Of a stretch of DNA of 33,351 nucleotides, positions 14,755-21,390 are shown in pieces (positions within the stretch are counted from its first letter, which is position 1; the number at the start of each line of letters is the position of its first letter). Source of the stretch: an uncultured Actinomycetes bacterium (GTDB taxonomy: Bacteria; Actinomycetota; Actinomycetes; Nanopelagicales; Nanopelagicaceae); NCBI GenBank assembly GCA_937888825.1, contig CALBFE010000032.1, positions 1-33,351 of the forward strand, written 5' to 3'. Below the pieces are notes generated by a model, which saw only the letters and a list, made by a program, of their open reading frames with translations, was not told the DNA's origin and searched no databases. The position numbers were made by a program, and so were the translations under genes.

Positions 14755-15906
14755 ATGAAAACCAAAACCACTCTCATCGCTTTTGCTTTGATCACAACAT
14801 TAATCAGTAGCCCACAAGCATTTCCTGCGGGTAAGACTTCACTTGTTGTTAAAGATGCTACGCGATCTTCAAAGTCAATTCCTAACACGATATTAAGTGG
14901 CAATGTAATTCCACTAAAAACAGTTGGCATAAATGGTGATTTCTATATTGATTTAAAGAGTGCAAATCTCTATGGGCCCAAGACAAAAGGTGTTTGGAAG
15001 CTAGCAACATCACTACGAGTACCTGAGACAAAAGATGTTGTAGTGCCTGTAGCTGGTATTGATGGAGCTAAAGGCAACACAGGAGAACAAGGGTTATCAG
15101 GTGCTAATGGAACTGATGGAGCAGCTGGAGCTAAAGGTGCTGATGGCGTGAAAGGTGCTGATGGAGCTAAAGGTGCAACGGGCTTAACAGGTGCAACTGG
15201 ATCAACTGGTTACACCGGTGCCACAGGATCTGTCGGTGCAACTGGTGCTAAAGGTGAGACAGGTGCAACTGGATTATCAGGTGCTGCAGGAACCAATGGA
15301 ACTGCTGGAGTTAAAGGTGACACTGGCACAGCAGGCACTAATGGAGTCGATGGAAGTAAAGGTGATACCGGCTTAGCTGGAGCTAAGGGTGATGCAGGAA
15401 TTCAAGGAGTTAAAGGTGACACCGGATTAACAGGAAGTTCTGGCTCACAAGGTGCAACTGGTAGTGCAGGTGCTGCGGGGATTAGTAGTGCGCAGTGGGT
15501 TGTATTGAGTTCAAAAGCATTAGTAACAACTTCAGGAGGAAGAAGTATCGACATAATTTCGACAGCTAGTTTGAGTGCAGACAGTAGCTATACGTTTGAA
15601 GTGATGGTCAATGGCCTTGTCCCAGTGGGCAACACAGAAGATCTCTTTATCGGTGGAACGATTTCAGTGTGCACAGCTGGAGATTGTGTCCCAATTACTA
15701 ATCAATATTGCATCGCTAGCAACTCTGAAAGTTATGCAAACGGCATCAAGTCAAAGCATTTTGGAATACGGATTATGGGTGCTTATACGAATGCCAGCGG
15801 AACGCCATTTTTCGGAGTCAATATAAATATACAAACTGCGAGTTTGTTGAGTTCAATTTCATTCAGCGGCACCGCCCTAATCACAAAGGTCGGTTCCATC
15901 GGATAA
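14755..15906 (+). CDS. Secreted collagen-like (Gly-X-Y repeat) protein
   Basis: The 383-residue protein has a signal peptide (1-25, cleavage after Q-A-F-P-A). An N-terminal segment with N-G-D-F-Y-I-D-L-K and L-Y-G-P-K-T-K-G-V-W (60-81) often precedes bacterial collagen repeats. Then come 48 uninterrupted Gly-X-Y triplets (101-244) and a C-terminal domain of about 139 residues, probably beta-rich, with three cysteines (C-T-A-G-D-C and N-Q-Y-C). The repeat is rich in Ala, Thr, Lys and Asp with K-G-D/K-G-A pairs and no proline, so charge pairing rather than hydroxyproline would stabilise a triple helix. No sortase motif or C-terminal anchor is seen, so it is likely released or non-covalently attached. 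The ATG at 14755 has AGGAT five bases upstream (14746-14750). Confidence 0.92.
   Translation: MKTKTTLIAFALITTLISSPQAFPAGKTSLVVKDATRSSKSIPNTILSGNVIPLKTVGINGDFYIDLKSANLYGPKTKGVWKLATSLRVPETKDVVVPVAGIDGAKGNTGEQGLSGANGTDGAAGAKGADGVKGADGAKGATGLTGATGSTGYTGATGSVGATGAKGETGATGLSGAAGTNGTAGVKGDTGTAGTNGVDGSKGDTGLAGAKGDAGIQGVKGDTGLTGSSGSQGATGSAGAAGISSAQWVVLSSKALVTTSGGRSIDIISTASLSADSSYTFEVMVNGLVPVGNTEDLFIGGTISVCTAGDCVPITNQYCIASNSESYANGIKSKHFGIRIMGAYTNASGTPFFGVNINIQTASLLSSISFSGTALITKVGSIG
15055..15486 (+). repeat. Gly-X-Y coding repeat region (48 codon triplets)
   Basis: A 9-base periodicity begins with a GGN codon every third codon, without interruption. Short units such as GGTGCAACTGG and GCTAAAGGTG recur many times, so the tract is prone to slippage and length variation between strains. 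Confidence 0.9.
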
Positions 15907-15911
15907 ATACG

Positions 15912-15985
15912 TGGAGCGGGTGACCGGGATCGAACCGGCATGGCCAGCTTGGAAGGCTGGGGCTCTACCATTGAGCTACACCCGC
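15912..15985 (-). tRNA. tRNA-Gly (anticodon TCC)
   Basis: The minus-strand cloverleaf has acceptor GCGGGTG pairing with CACCCGC, anticodon stem CCAGC/GCTGG and loop CTTCCAA, giving anticodon TCC for GGA/GGG. Discriminator T is followed by an encoded CCA (15914-15912). A possible -10 TACCTT on the minus strand (16004-16009) lies 18 bases before the 5' end. Its 3' end is 5 bases from the stop of the convergent collagen-like gene. Confidence 0.96.
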
Positions 15986-16041
15986 ATGTGGTGCTTAGGG
16001 CTAAAGGTACTGGGTCGGTAAGAGATGAGTGAAATCTCCTC

Positions 16042-16047
16042 TAGACT
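16042..16047 (+). promoter_or_regulatory. Putative -10 box (TAGACT) for tRNA-Pro
   Basis: TAGACT lies 14 bases before the tRNA-Pro 5' end, a normal distance for a tRNA promoter with a short leader. It is the same hexamer as at tRNA-Arg, valS and ndk. An imperfect dyad (GAGAT...ATCTC, 16022-16037) sits just upstream. Confidence 0.5.
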
Positions 16048-16061
16048 CTCTCTTTGCGCCT

Positions 16062-16137
16062 CGGGGCGTAGCGTAGTGGCTAGCGCGCCTGCTTTGGGAG
16101 CAGGAGATCGGGAGTTCGAATCTCCCCGCCCCGACCA
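16062..16137 (+). tRNA. tRNA-Pro (anticodon TGG)
   Basis: Acceptor CGGGGCG pairs with CGCCCCG, the anticodon stem is CCTGC/GCAGG with loop TTTGGGA, giving anticodon TGG. The C1-G72 pair and A73 fit prolyl tRNA. CCA is encoded (16135-16137). The tig start codon follows 38 bases later on the same strand, so the tRNA and tig may share a primary transcript. Confidence 0.96.
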
Positions 16138-16175
16138 GTTCTCTCTTTAACTTGTTACCTGACTTAGGAGTATTT

Positions 16176-17471
16176 GTGAAAAGCACCATCGAGACACTTT
16201 CCCCAACACGCGTTCGCCTCGATATTGAAGTTGCTTACAGTGAAATGACTACACATGTTGCCGATGCGTATAAGAAGGTAGCAACACAAGTAAACATTCC
16301 TGGGTTTCGCAAAGGTAAAGTTCCTGCATCAATGATTGATCAGCGCGTGGGCCGCGGAGCTGTAATCGATGAGGCTATCAACGCAGCTCTTCCAGATTTC
16401 TATGGCCAGGCAGCTCGTGAACACACAGTTGCCGTTATTGGTCGTCCTGTAGTTGATGTTAAAGAGTTCGTTGATAACGAGAAGCTTGTTTTTACTGTTG
16501 AGGTAGATGTGCGCCCAGAAGTAACTTTGCCTGATTTTTCAAAGATTGAAGTTGAAGTTGATGATGTCACTGTGGCAGATGCAGATATTGATGAGCAGGT
16601 GGAATCTCTGCGCACACGCTTTGGAACTCTCACGACAGTTGAGCGCGTAGTTGCTAACGGTGACTTTGCAACTCTTGATATGAACGCCTTTATTAACGGT
16701 GAAAGCGTTGAGGGTGGACAGGCCAATGATCTTTCCTATGAAGTTGGTTCAGACAAGATGATTCCTGGACTTGATGAGATTTTGATTGGCATGAACGTTG
16801 GTGAGACTAAGCGCTTTGAAACTGAGCTTGTTGGTCAACAAGAGGGTGAAAAGGGTGAAGTAGAGGCAACAGTTAAAGCTGTCAAAGAGCGCGAGCTCCC
16901 ACCAGTCGATGATGCTTTTGCAAAGCTAGCTTCAGAGTTCGATACTTTGGCCGAGCTGCGTGAAGATTTCCGCGAGCGCCTCAGCCGCGTGAAGAAGATG
17001 GAACAAGGAACACAGGCACGCGATCGCCTGGTTGAAAAACTATTGGCAGATCTAGATATTCCAGTTCCAGATGCTTTAGTTGAACTAGAAGTAAATGATC
17101 ACCTTGAGGGCGAAGGCCGCTTGGAAGATGCAGCTCACCGCGCAGAAGTAGATGGTGAAGTCCGTGCGTCACTCAAATCTGATTTCCTACTCGATGCAAT
17201 CGTTCAAAGTGAAGATGTTCAGGTCACTGAGATTGAGTTAACTGAGTATTTAGTTCGCACATCACAGCGCTATGGAATGGCTCCTCAGCAATTTGCTGAA
17301 GAACTACAAAAGGCTGGCCAGATTTCTCAGTTGGTAGCAGAAGTAACGCGCGCAAAGGCGTTGGCTTCAGTCCTTGGTCGCATCACGGTTAAAGATGCAT
17401 CAGGTGCCGTCATTGATCTTGAAGCCTTGCGTCCACAGCCAACACCTGCTGATTTAGTCGAAGAGGCTTAA
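16176..17471 (+). CDS. tig: Trigger factor (ribosome-associated chaperone and peptidyl-prolyl isomerase)
   Basis: The 431-residue protein meets nascent chains at the ribosomal exit tunnel. The ribosome-binding motif G-F-R-K-G-K-V-P is at 43-50, the FKBP-like PPIase domain spans about 150-240 (G-D-F-A-T-L-D, P-G-L-D-E at the end), and the helical C-terminal chaperone domain fills the rest. The start is GTG at 16176, chosen because AGGAG (16166-16170) lies five bases upstream; the in-frame TTG at 16152 has no such site. It precedes clpP1, the usual actinobacterial order. Confidence 0.96.
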   Translation: MKSTIETLSPTRVRLDIEVAYSEMTTHVADAYKKVATQVNIPGFRKGKVPASMIDQRVGRGAVIDEAINAALPDFYGQAAREHTVAVIGRPVVDVKEFVDNEKLVFTVEVDVRPEVTLPDFSKIEVEVDDVTVADADIDEQVESLRTRFGTLTTVERVVANGDFATLDMNAFINGESVEGGQANDLSYEVGSDKMIPGLDEILIGMNVGETKRFETELVGQQEGEKGEVEATVKAVKERELPPVDDAFAKLASEFDTLAELREDFRERLSRVKKMEQGTQARDRLVEKLLADLDIPVPDALVELEVNDHLEGEGRLEDAAHRAEVDGEVRASLKSDFLLDAIVQSEDVQVTEIELTEYLVRTSQRYGMAPQQFAEELQKAGQISQLVAEVTRAKALASVLGRITVKDASGAVIDLEALRPQPTPADLVEEA

Positions 17472-17485
17472 TACTCTTTAGCCCT

Positions 17486-17511
17486 GAGCGAACATCGCCC
17501 AGTTCACGCTC
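17486..17511 (+). promoter_or_regulatory. Dyad downstream of tig
   Basis: GAGCGAAC (17486-17493) pairs with GTTC-(AC)-GCTC (17502-17511): eight pairs with a two-base bulge and an eight-base loop. There is no T-run after it, so it is not a standard terminator. The half AGCGAAC resembles part of a ClgR-type operator, but the other half does not fit well. Confidence 0.35.
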
Positions 17512-17519
17512 CTAATTGG

Positions 17520-17551
17520 CGATATTGGGAAGCATTTAGTCCCCAATATTG
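17520..17551 (+). promoter_or_regulatory. Operator-like dyad and possible -10 region upstream of clpP1
   Basis: CGATATTGGG (17520-17529) and CCCAATATTG (17542-17551) form a ten-pair inverted repeat with one G-T pair across a 12-base gap. A further ATTGG lies at 17515-17519. TAGGGT (17553-17558) directly after it could be a -10 box, placing the dyad where a regulator of clpP1P2 would bind. The regulator is unknown. Confidence 0.4.
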
Positions 17552-17591
17552 TTAGGGTCACTACAGGTAAAAAATACAGGAGGAAATTGAC

Positions 17592-18170
17592 GTGGATTTA
17601 GAAAACAAAATGAAGGACCAGATTTACAACCGCTTGCTTGAAGAGCGCATTGTTTTCTTGTCAGGTGAAGTCCGCGATGACATGGCCAACATGGTTTGTG
17701 CTCAGCTACTTCTTCTATCTTCTTTGGATCCAAAGAAAGATATTTTCTTATACATCAACTCACCAGGCGGATCTGTAACAGCGGGTATGGCCATCTTCGA
17801 CACCATGGAGTTAATTCCAAATGATGTTGCAACAGTTACCTTTGGAATGGCTGCATCAATGGGTCAGTTCCTTCTTACATCTGGTGCAAAGGGAAAGCGT
17901 TATGCAACTAAGAGCTCTCGTATCTTGATGCACCAGCCACTGGGTGGAATTGGTGGAACAGCTATTGATATTCGTATTCAGGCTGAACAGATGGCGATTA
18001 CAAAGCAAACTCTTTCAGAGCTAAACGCTTTGCACACTGGTCAGAGCCTAGAAAAGATTCTTGCAGACTCAGATCGTGATAACTGGTTCAACGCCGGTGA
18101 TGCAAAGGATTATGGCTTTGTGGATCATGTAGTTACTGCATTGGGACAAATCACTGGAGGAAAAGCGTAA
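17592..18170 (+). CDS. clpP1: ATP-dependent Clp protease proteolytic subunit 1
   Basis: A 192-residue serine protease subunit. Actinobacteria build the Clp core from ClpP1 and ClpP2 heptamers, which receive substrates from ClpX or ClpC. The catalytic triad is S89 in G-M-A-A-S-M-G, H114 in M-H-Q-P and D163 in D-R-D-N-W-F. The N-S-P-G-G oxyanion segment is at 56-60. The start is GTG at 17592 with a full AGGAGG (17578-17583) eight bases upstream; the internal ATG at 17610 would give a six-residue shorter form without a ribosome site. Its stop overlaps the clpP2 ATG by one base (TAATG). Confidence 0.96.
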   Translation: MDLENKMKDQIYNRLLEERIVFLSGEVRDDMANMVCAQLLLLSSLDPKKDIFLYINSPGGSVTAGMAIFDTMELIPNDVATVTFGMAASMGQFLLTSGAKGKRYATKSSRILMHQPLGGIGGTAIDIRIQAEQMAITKQTLSELNALHTGQSLEKILADSDRDNWFNAGDAKDYGFVDHVVTALGQITGGKA

Positions 18171-18793
18171 TGACTATTCACGAGATTAACTCACGCTACG
18201 TTCTTCCAACTGTTGAAGAAAAAACTGCCTATGGATACAAGCGCCAAGATCCATACACCAAGCTATTTGAAGAGCGCATCATTTTCATGGGTCAACCAAT
18301 AGATGACACAGTTGCAAACGATGTTATGGCTCAGCTCTTGACTCTGGAATCTATGGATCCAGATCGCGACATCATGATCTACATCAACTCACCTGGTGGA
18401 TCTTTCACAGCGCTAACAGCTATCTATGACACCATGCAGTTTGTACGCCCGGATATCAGCACTATTTGCTTGGGTCAAGCAGCATCTGCAGCAGCAGTCA
18501 TTCTTGCGGGAGGTGCAAAGGGAAAGCGTTACGCTCTTGAGCACTCACGTATCTTGATTCACCAACCTTCATCAGAAGGTGGCGGTCAAGCATCTGATAT
18601 CGAGATTCAAGCTCGCGAAATCGATCGAATTACTCGCCTGCAAGAAGATCTTTTGTCACGCCACGTTGTGAAGTCATCTGAAGAGATTCGCAAAGATATC
18701 GAGCGCGACAAGATTCTTACAGCAGCAGAGGCTGTTGAGTACGGAATTATCGATCAGGTATTGGCATCACGTAAGGCCAAGCCAGCGAAGTAA
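18170..18793 (+). CDS. clpP2: ATP-dependent Clp protease proteolytic subunit 2
   Basis: A 207-residue partner of ClpP1 with its own catalytic triad: S106 in G-Q-A-A-S-A-A, H131 in I-H-Q-P, D180 in E-R-D-K. The N-terminal extension before Y-T-K-L-F-E-E-R (29-36) is longer than in ClpP1, as is usual for the second actinobacterial paralogue. It is translationally coupled to clpP1 by a one-base overlap. Together they should form the mixed ClpP1P2 protease. Confidence 0.96.
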   Translation: MTIHEINSRYVLPTVEEKTAYGYKRQDPYTKLFEERIIFMGQPIDDTVANDVMAQLLTLESMDPDRDIMIYINSPGGSFTALTAIYDTMQFVRPDISTICLGQAASAAAVILAGGAKGKRYALEHSRILIHQPSSEGGGQASDIEIQAREIDRITRLQEDLLSRHVVKSSEEIRKDIERDKILTAAEAVEYGIIDQVLASRKAKPAK

Positions 18794-18796
18794 TTT
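18791..18796 (+). promoter_or_regulatory. Putative -10 box (TAATTT) for the MFS gene after clpP2
   Basis: TAATTT begins on the clpP2 stop codon and ends six bases before the ATG at 18803. There is no Shine-Dalgarno sequence, so a separate leaderless transcript is plausible. AT-rich runs make chance matches easier here. Confidence 0.35.
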
Positions 18797-18802
18797 TTTC
18801 AT

Positions 18803-20041
18803 ATGAAACTATTTGAGGCGGGCTCCCTTTTCTCTTACAAGGGATACCGTCTCTTTTGGTTTTCAAATGCAATCTTTGTTTTAGGTGCATCTGCATTTCC
18901 CATTGCATTAGCGGTAACAGTCCTTGATGCCGGAGGAACAGCAACTTCTCTGGGTCTAATCCTTGGAGCACGTGTGCTTTCAGGCGTTGTTTTTGCACCA
19001 TTTGCTGGCGTGTGGGCAGATAGATTGCCCCGCAGAAATGTAATGATTGGGGCAGATCTTTTCAGAGCCGCAGTTGTAATCTCTATGGTTTTTGTCTCAG
19101 CACCATCAATGCCGCACTACTTATTAGGACTTGCAGTTTTCTTGGTAGGCGTTGGCGATGCCTTTGGCGCAGCGGCAGCTGGCGCAATAATTCCAAGTCT
19201 TGTTCCGGATGAAAAACTGCCCGCTGCAAATGTTGCGCGAAACATCATGACCAAGGGTGCAACAATCGTGGGTCCAGGTATTGGCGGTGCATCTGTGTTT
19301 TTGATTGGTGGCAGATTTACTTTCCTTATTACTGCCATAGCTTTTATTGTAGGTACGTACTTTCTGTTTAAGATTCAAGAAGATATTAACGGCAATAAGC
19401 GTGCGCAAGAGCCGTTCTTTGTTGAACTTCGTGAGGGCTTGCGCACGGTCAGAGACATTCCTTGGATTGGTGCCTTTATTCTTATGGTGTCAGTTCAGTT
19501 GATGGTGGTTCTTGCAGCAGAAACTGTTTTATTGCCAGTTATTAGCCGCCGCGAGTTTGATTCAAATACTCCATTTGCATTGGCAGCATCTGCCTTTTCA
19601 ATCGGTAGCATTATTTCAGCGTTGCTTTGCGTGAAAATAAAAGTCAAACATGAAGGCTATGTTTCTATCTTTGTCTGGATGTTTATAGTCATCGCTCCAT
19701 TGGCTTTGGCATTTCCGGTTTCAGGAACCTTCGTAGTGATTGCATATTTGTTCGCTGGATTTTCAGTTGGGCCTTGGGAGGCATGGTGGTCCTCTGCTGT
19801 GCAGCGAGAGGTTCCATCACATTTGCAAGGTCGTGTATTTTCAATTGATCACATGGGTTCTGCCGGGTTAATGCCGATTGGTATGGCCTTGATTGGGCCA
19901 GCAGTTGCATTCTTTGGTGAAAAAGAACTGCTTATTGGCGCATCAATCTTTCATGTGTTAGTTAGCTTTGCCATTCTTCGAGTTCCTGGTGTTAAAGATA
20001 TGAAAGCACCCGCTAATTATTCTCAGGGCGAACAGAGATAA
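18803..20041 (+). CDS. MFS transporter, EntS-like (MFS_3) branch
   Basis: The 412-residue protein has about 12 transmembrane segments. The N-terminus (S-Y-K-G-Y-R-L-F-W-F-S-N) and loop 2-3 (F-A-G-V-W-A-D-R-L-P-R-R-N) are typical of the MFS_3 branch, which contains enterobactin exporter EntS and many putative drug exporters. Substrate unknown. It sits between clpP2 and clpX, two partners that are often adjacent. From memory, M. tuberculosis also has an MFS gene (Rv2459) between clpP2 and clpX, so the position may be old rather than a recent insertion. Confidence 0.85.
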   Translation: MKLFEAGSLFSYKGYRLFWFSNAIFVLGASAFPIALAVTVLDAGGTATSLGLILGARVLSGVVFAPFAGVWADRLPRRNVMIGADLFRAAVVISMVFVSAPSMPHYLLGLAVFLVGVGDAFGAAAAGAIIPSLVPDEKLPAANVARNIMTKGATIVGPGIGGASVFLIGGRFTFLITAIAFIVGTYFLFKIQEDINGNKRAQEPFFVELREGLRTVRDIPWIGAFILMVSVQLMVVLAAETVLLPVISRREFDSNTPFALAASAFSIGSIISALLCVKIKVKHEGYVSIFVWMFIVIAPLALAFPVSGTFVVIAYLFAGFSVGPWEAWWSSAVQREVPSHLQGRVFSIDHMGSAGLMPIGMALIGPAVAFFGEKELLIGASIFHVLVSFAILRVPGVKDMKAPANYSQGEQR

Positions 20042-20052
20042 GCGTAAAAAGC

Positions 20053-20082
20053 TGCACATAAAACCGCTAAAGAATCTAAAAT
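20053..20082 (+). promoter_or_regulatory. Putative promoter of clpX, leaderless type
   Basis: TGCACA (20053-20058, weak -35), an 18-base spacer and TAAAAT (20077-20082, strong -10). The -10 ends six bases before the ATG at 20089, and no ribosome site is visible. clpX could therefore be transcribed separately from clpP1P2. Confidence 0.5.
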
Positions 20083-20088
20083 TTGCCC

Positions 20089-21375
20089 ATGACCAGAATC
20101 GGTGAAACAAGCGACTTGCTCAAGTGTTCGTTCTGCGGAAAAACTCAGAAGCAAGTAAAAAAACTCATTGCCGGACCTGGCGTCTATATCTGTGATGAAT
20201 GTATTGAACTGTGTAATGAGATCATTGTTGAAGAACTCTCTGAGGCATCTTCCCTTGGACTTGCAGAACTTCCTAAGCCACAAGAGATCTTTGAATTCCT
20301 CGATCAATATGTCATCGGACAAAACCGTGCGAAGAAGTCACTCTCAGTTGCCGTTTATAACCATTACAAGCGCGTGCAAAGTGGAAACCGTGAAGATCAA
20401 ATTGAATTAGCTAAATCAAATATCTTGCTACTTGGCCCAACAGGTTGCGGTAAGACTCTGATGGCTCAAACTCTTGCCCGTATGCTCAATGTTCCTTTTG
20501 CTATCGCAGATGCAACTGCGCTAACAGAGGCTGGCTATGTGGGTGAAGATGTTGAAAACATTTTGCTCAAGCTCCTGCAAGCTGCCGACTACGATGTTAA
20601 AAAGGCAGAAACAGGAATTATTTACATCGATGAAATCGATAAGGTTGCTCGCAAATCTGAGAACCCTTCAATTACACGCGATGTTTCAGGTGAAGGTGTT
20701 CAACAAGCTCTCCTTAAGATTCTTGAAGGAACTATTGCATCTGTTCCACCACAAGGTGGTCGCAAGCACCCGCACCAAGAGTTCATTCAAATCGACACAA
20801 CTAATGTTCTCTTCATTGTTGGTGGGGCATTTTCTGGATTAGAGAAGATCATTGAAAGCCGTGTTGGTAAATCAGGAGTGGGCTTTAATGCCACTTTGCA
20901 GGATGCAAATGATAAAAACCGTAAAGATATCTTTGCCGATGTTATGCCTGAGGATCTTTTGAAGTTCGGAATGATTCCTGAGTTCATTGGCCGTTTGCCA
21001 GTTCTAACAAGTGTTGAGAACTTGGATAAAGAAGCACTTATGCAGATTTTGACAGAGCCTAAGAACGCTCTTGTGAAGCAGTACCAACGACTCTTTGATC
21101 TAGATAATGTTGAATTAGAGTTTGATGCCCCCGCCTTGGATGCAATCGCAGATCTTGCCTTGGATCGTGGAACTGGTGCCCGTGGCCTTCGCGCAATCAT
21201 GGAATCAACGCTTTTGAGTGTGATGTATGACGTTCCTAGCCGTGGCGATGTAGCTAAAGTCATTGTGAACAAAGATTGCATCGAAAATGGGGCACAACCG
21301 CAATTTATTAAACGAACTGGTGATATTCCAAAGCGCTCACGCGCAGCAAAGGGTCAAGAGGAGAAGAGCGCATAA
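20089..21375 (+). CDS. clpX: ATP-dependent Clp protease ATP-binding subunit ClpX
   Basis: The 428-residue AAA+ unfoldase forms a hexamer that feeds proteins to ClpP1P2. The N-terminal zinc domain has C13-x-x-C16 and C35-x-x-C38. Walker A G-P-T-G-C-G-K-T is at 116-123, pore-1 loop G-Y-V-G at 139-142, Walker B I-Y-I-D-E-I-D-K about 168-175, and R-K-H-P-H belongs to the RKH loop. The ClpP-docking I/L-G-F/L-type loop maps to around the S-G-V-G-F-N segment. Full length. I chose ATG 20089 over the in-frame TTG at 20083 because M-T-R-I-G fits actinobacterial ClpX starts and the upstream hexamer spacing. Confidence 0.97.
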   Translation: MTRIGETSDLLKCSFCGKTQKQVKKLIAGPGVYICDECIELCNEIIVEELSEASSLGLAELPKPQEIFEFLDQYVIGQNRAKKSLSVAVYNHYKRVQSGNREDQIELAKSNILLLGPTGCGKTLMAQTLARMLNVPFAIADATALTEAGYVGEDVENILLKLLQAADYDVKKAETGIIYIDEIDKVARKSENPSITRDVSGEGVQQALLKILEGTIASVPPQGGRKHPHQEFIQIDTTNVLFIVGGAFSGLEKIIESRVGKSGVGFNATLQDANDKNRKDIFADVMPEDLLKFGMIPEFIGRLPVLTSVENLDKEALMQILTEPKNALVKQYQRLFDLDNVELEFDAPALDAIADLALDRGTGARGLRAIMESTLLSVMYDVPSRGDVAKVIVNKDCIENGAQPQFIKRTGDIPKRSRAAKGQEEKSA

Positions 21376-21377
21376 TC

Positions 21378-21383
21378 TAGACT
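21378..21383 (+). promoter_or_regulatory. Putative -10 box (TAGACT) for valS
   Basis: TAGACT starts two bases after the clpX stop codon and ends seven bases before the valS ATG. No Shine-Dalgarno sequence is present. The same hexamer precedes ndk, tRNA-Pro and tRNA-Arg, which strengthens the call. Confidence 0.5.
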
Positions 21384-21390
21384 GCTCCTC

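Noticed and set aside
15055..15486. CRISPR-like or satellite repeat
   Set aside because: The periodicity is 9 bases and in frame with Gly-X-Y codons of a secreted protein; there are no spacers.
13864..15985. Genomic island or prophage integrated at tRNA-Gly
   Set aside because: The patch abuts the tRNA 3' end, but there is no integrase, no duplicated tRNA 3' end seen on the far side and no obvious composition shift; lineage-specific content is as far as the evidence goes.
17482..17500. ClgR operator between tig and clpP1
   Set aside because: Only one half (AGCGAAC) fits my memory of the ClgR box; the opposite half has mismatches, so it is described as a dyad without naming a regulator.
21376..21390. 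T-box or other riboswitch controlling valS
   Set aside because: Only 15 bases separate clpX and valS, so there is no room for a leader RNA.
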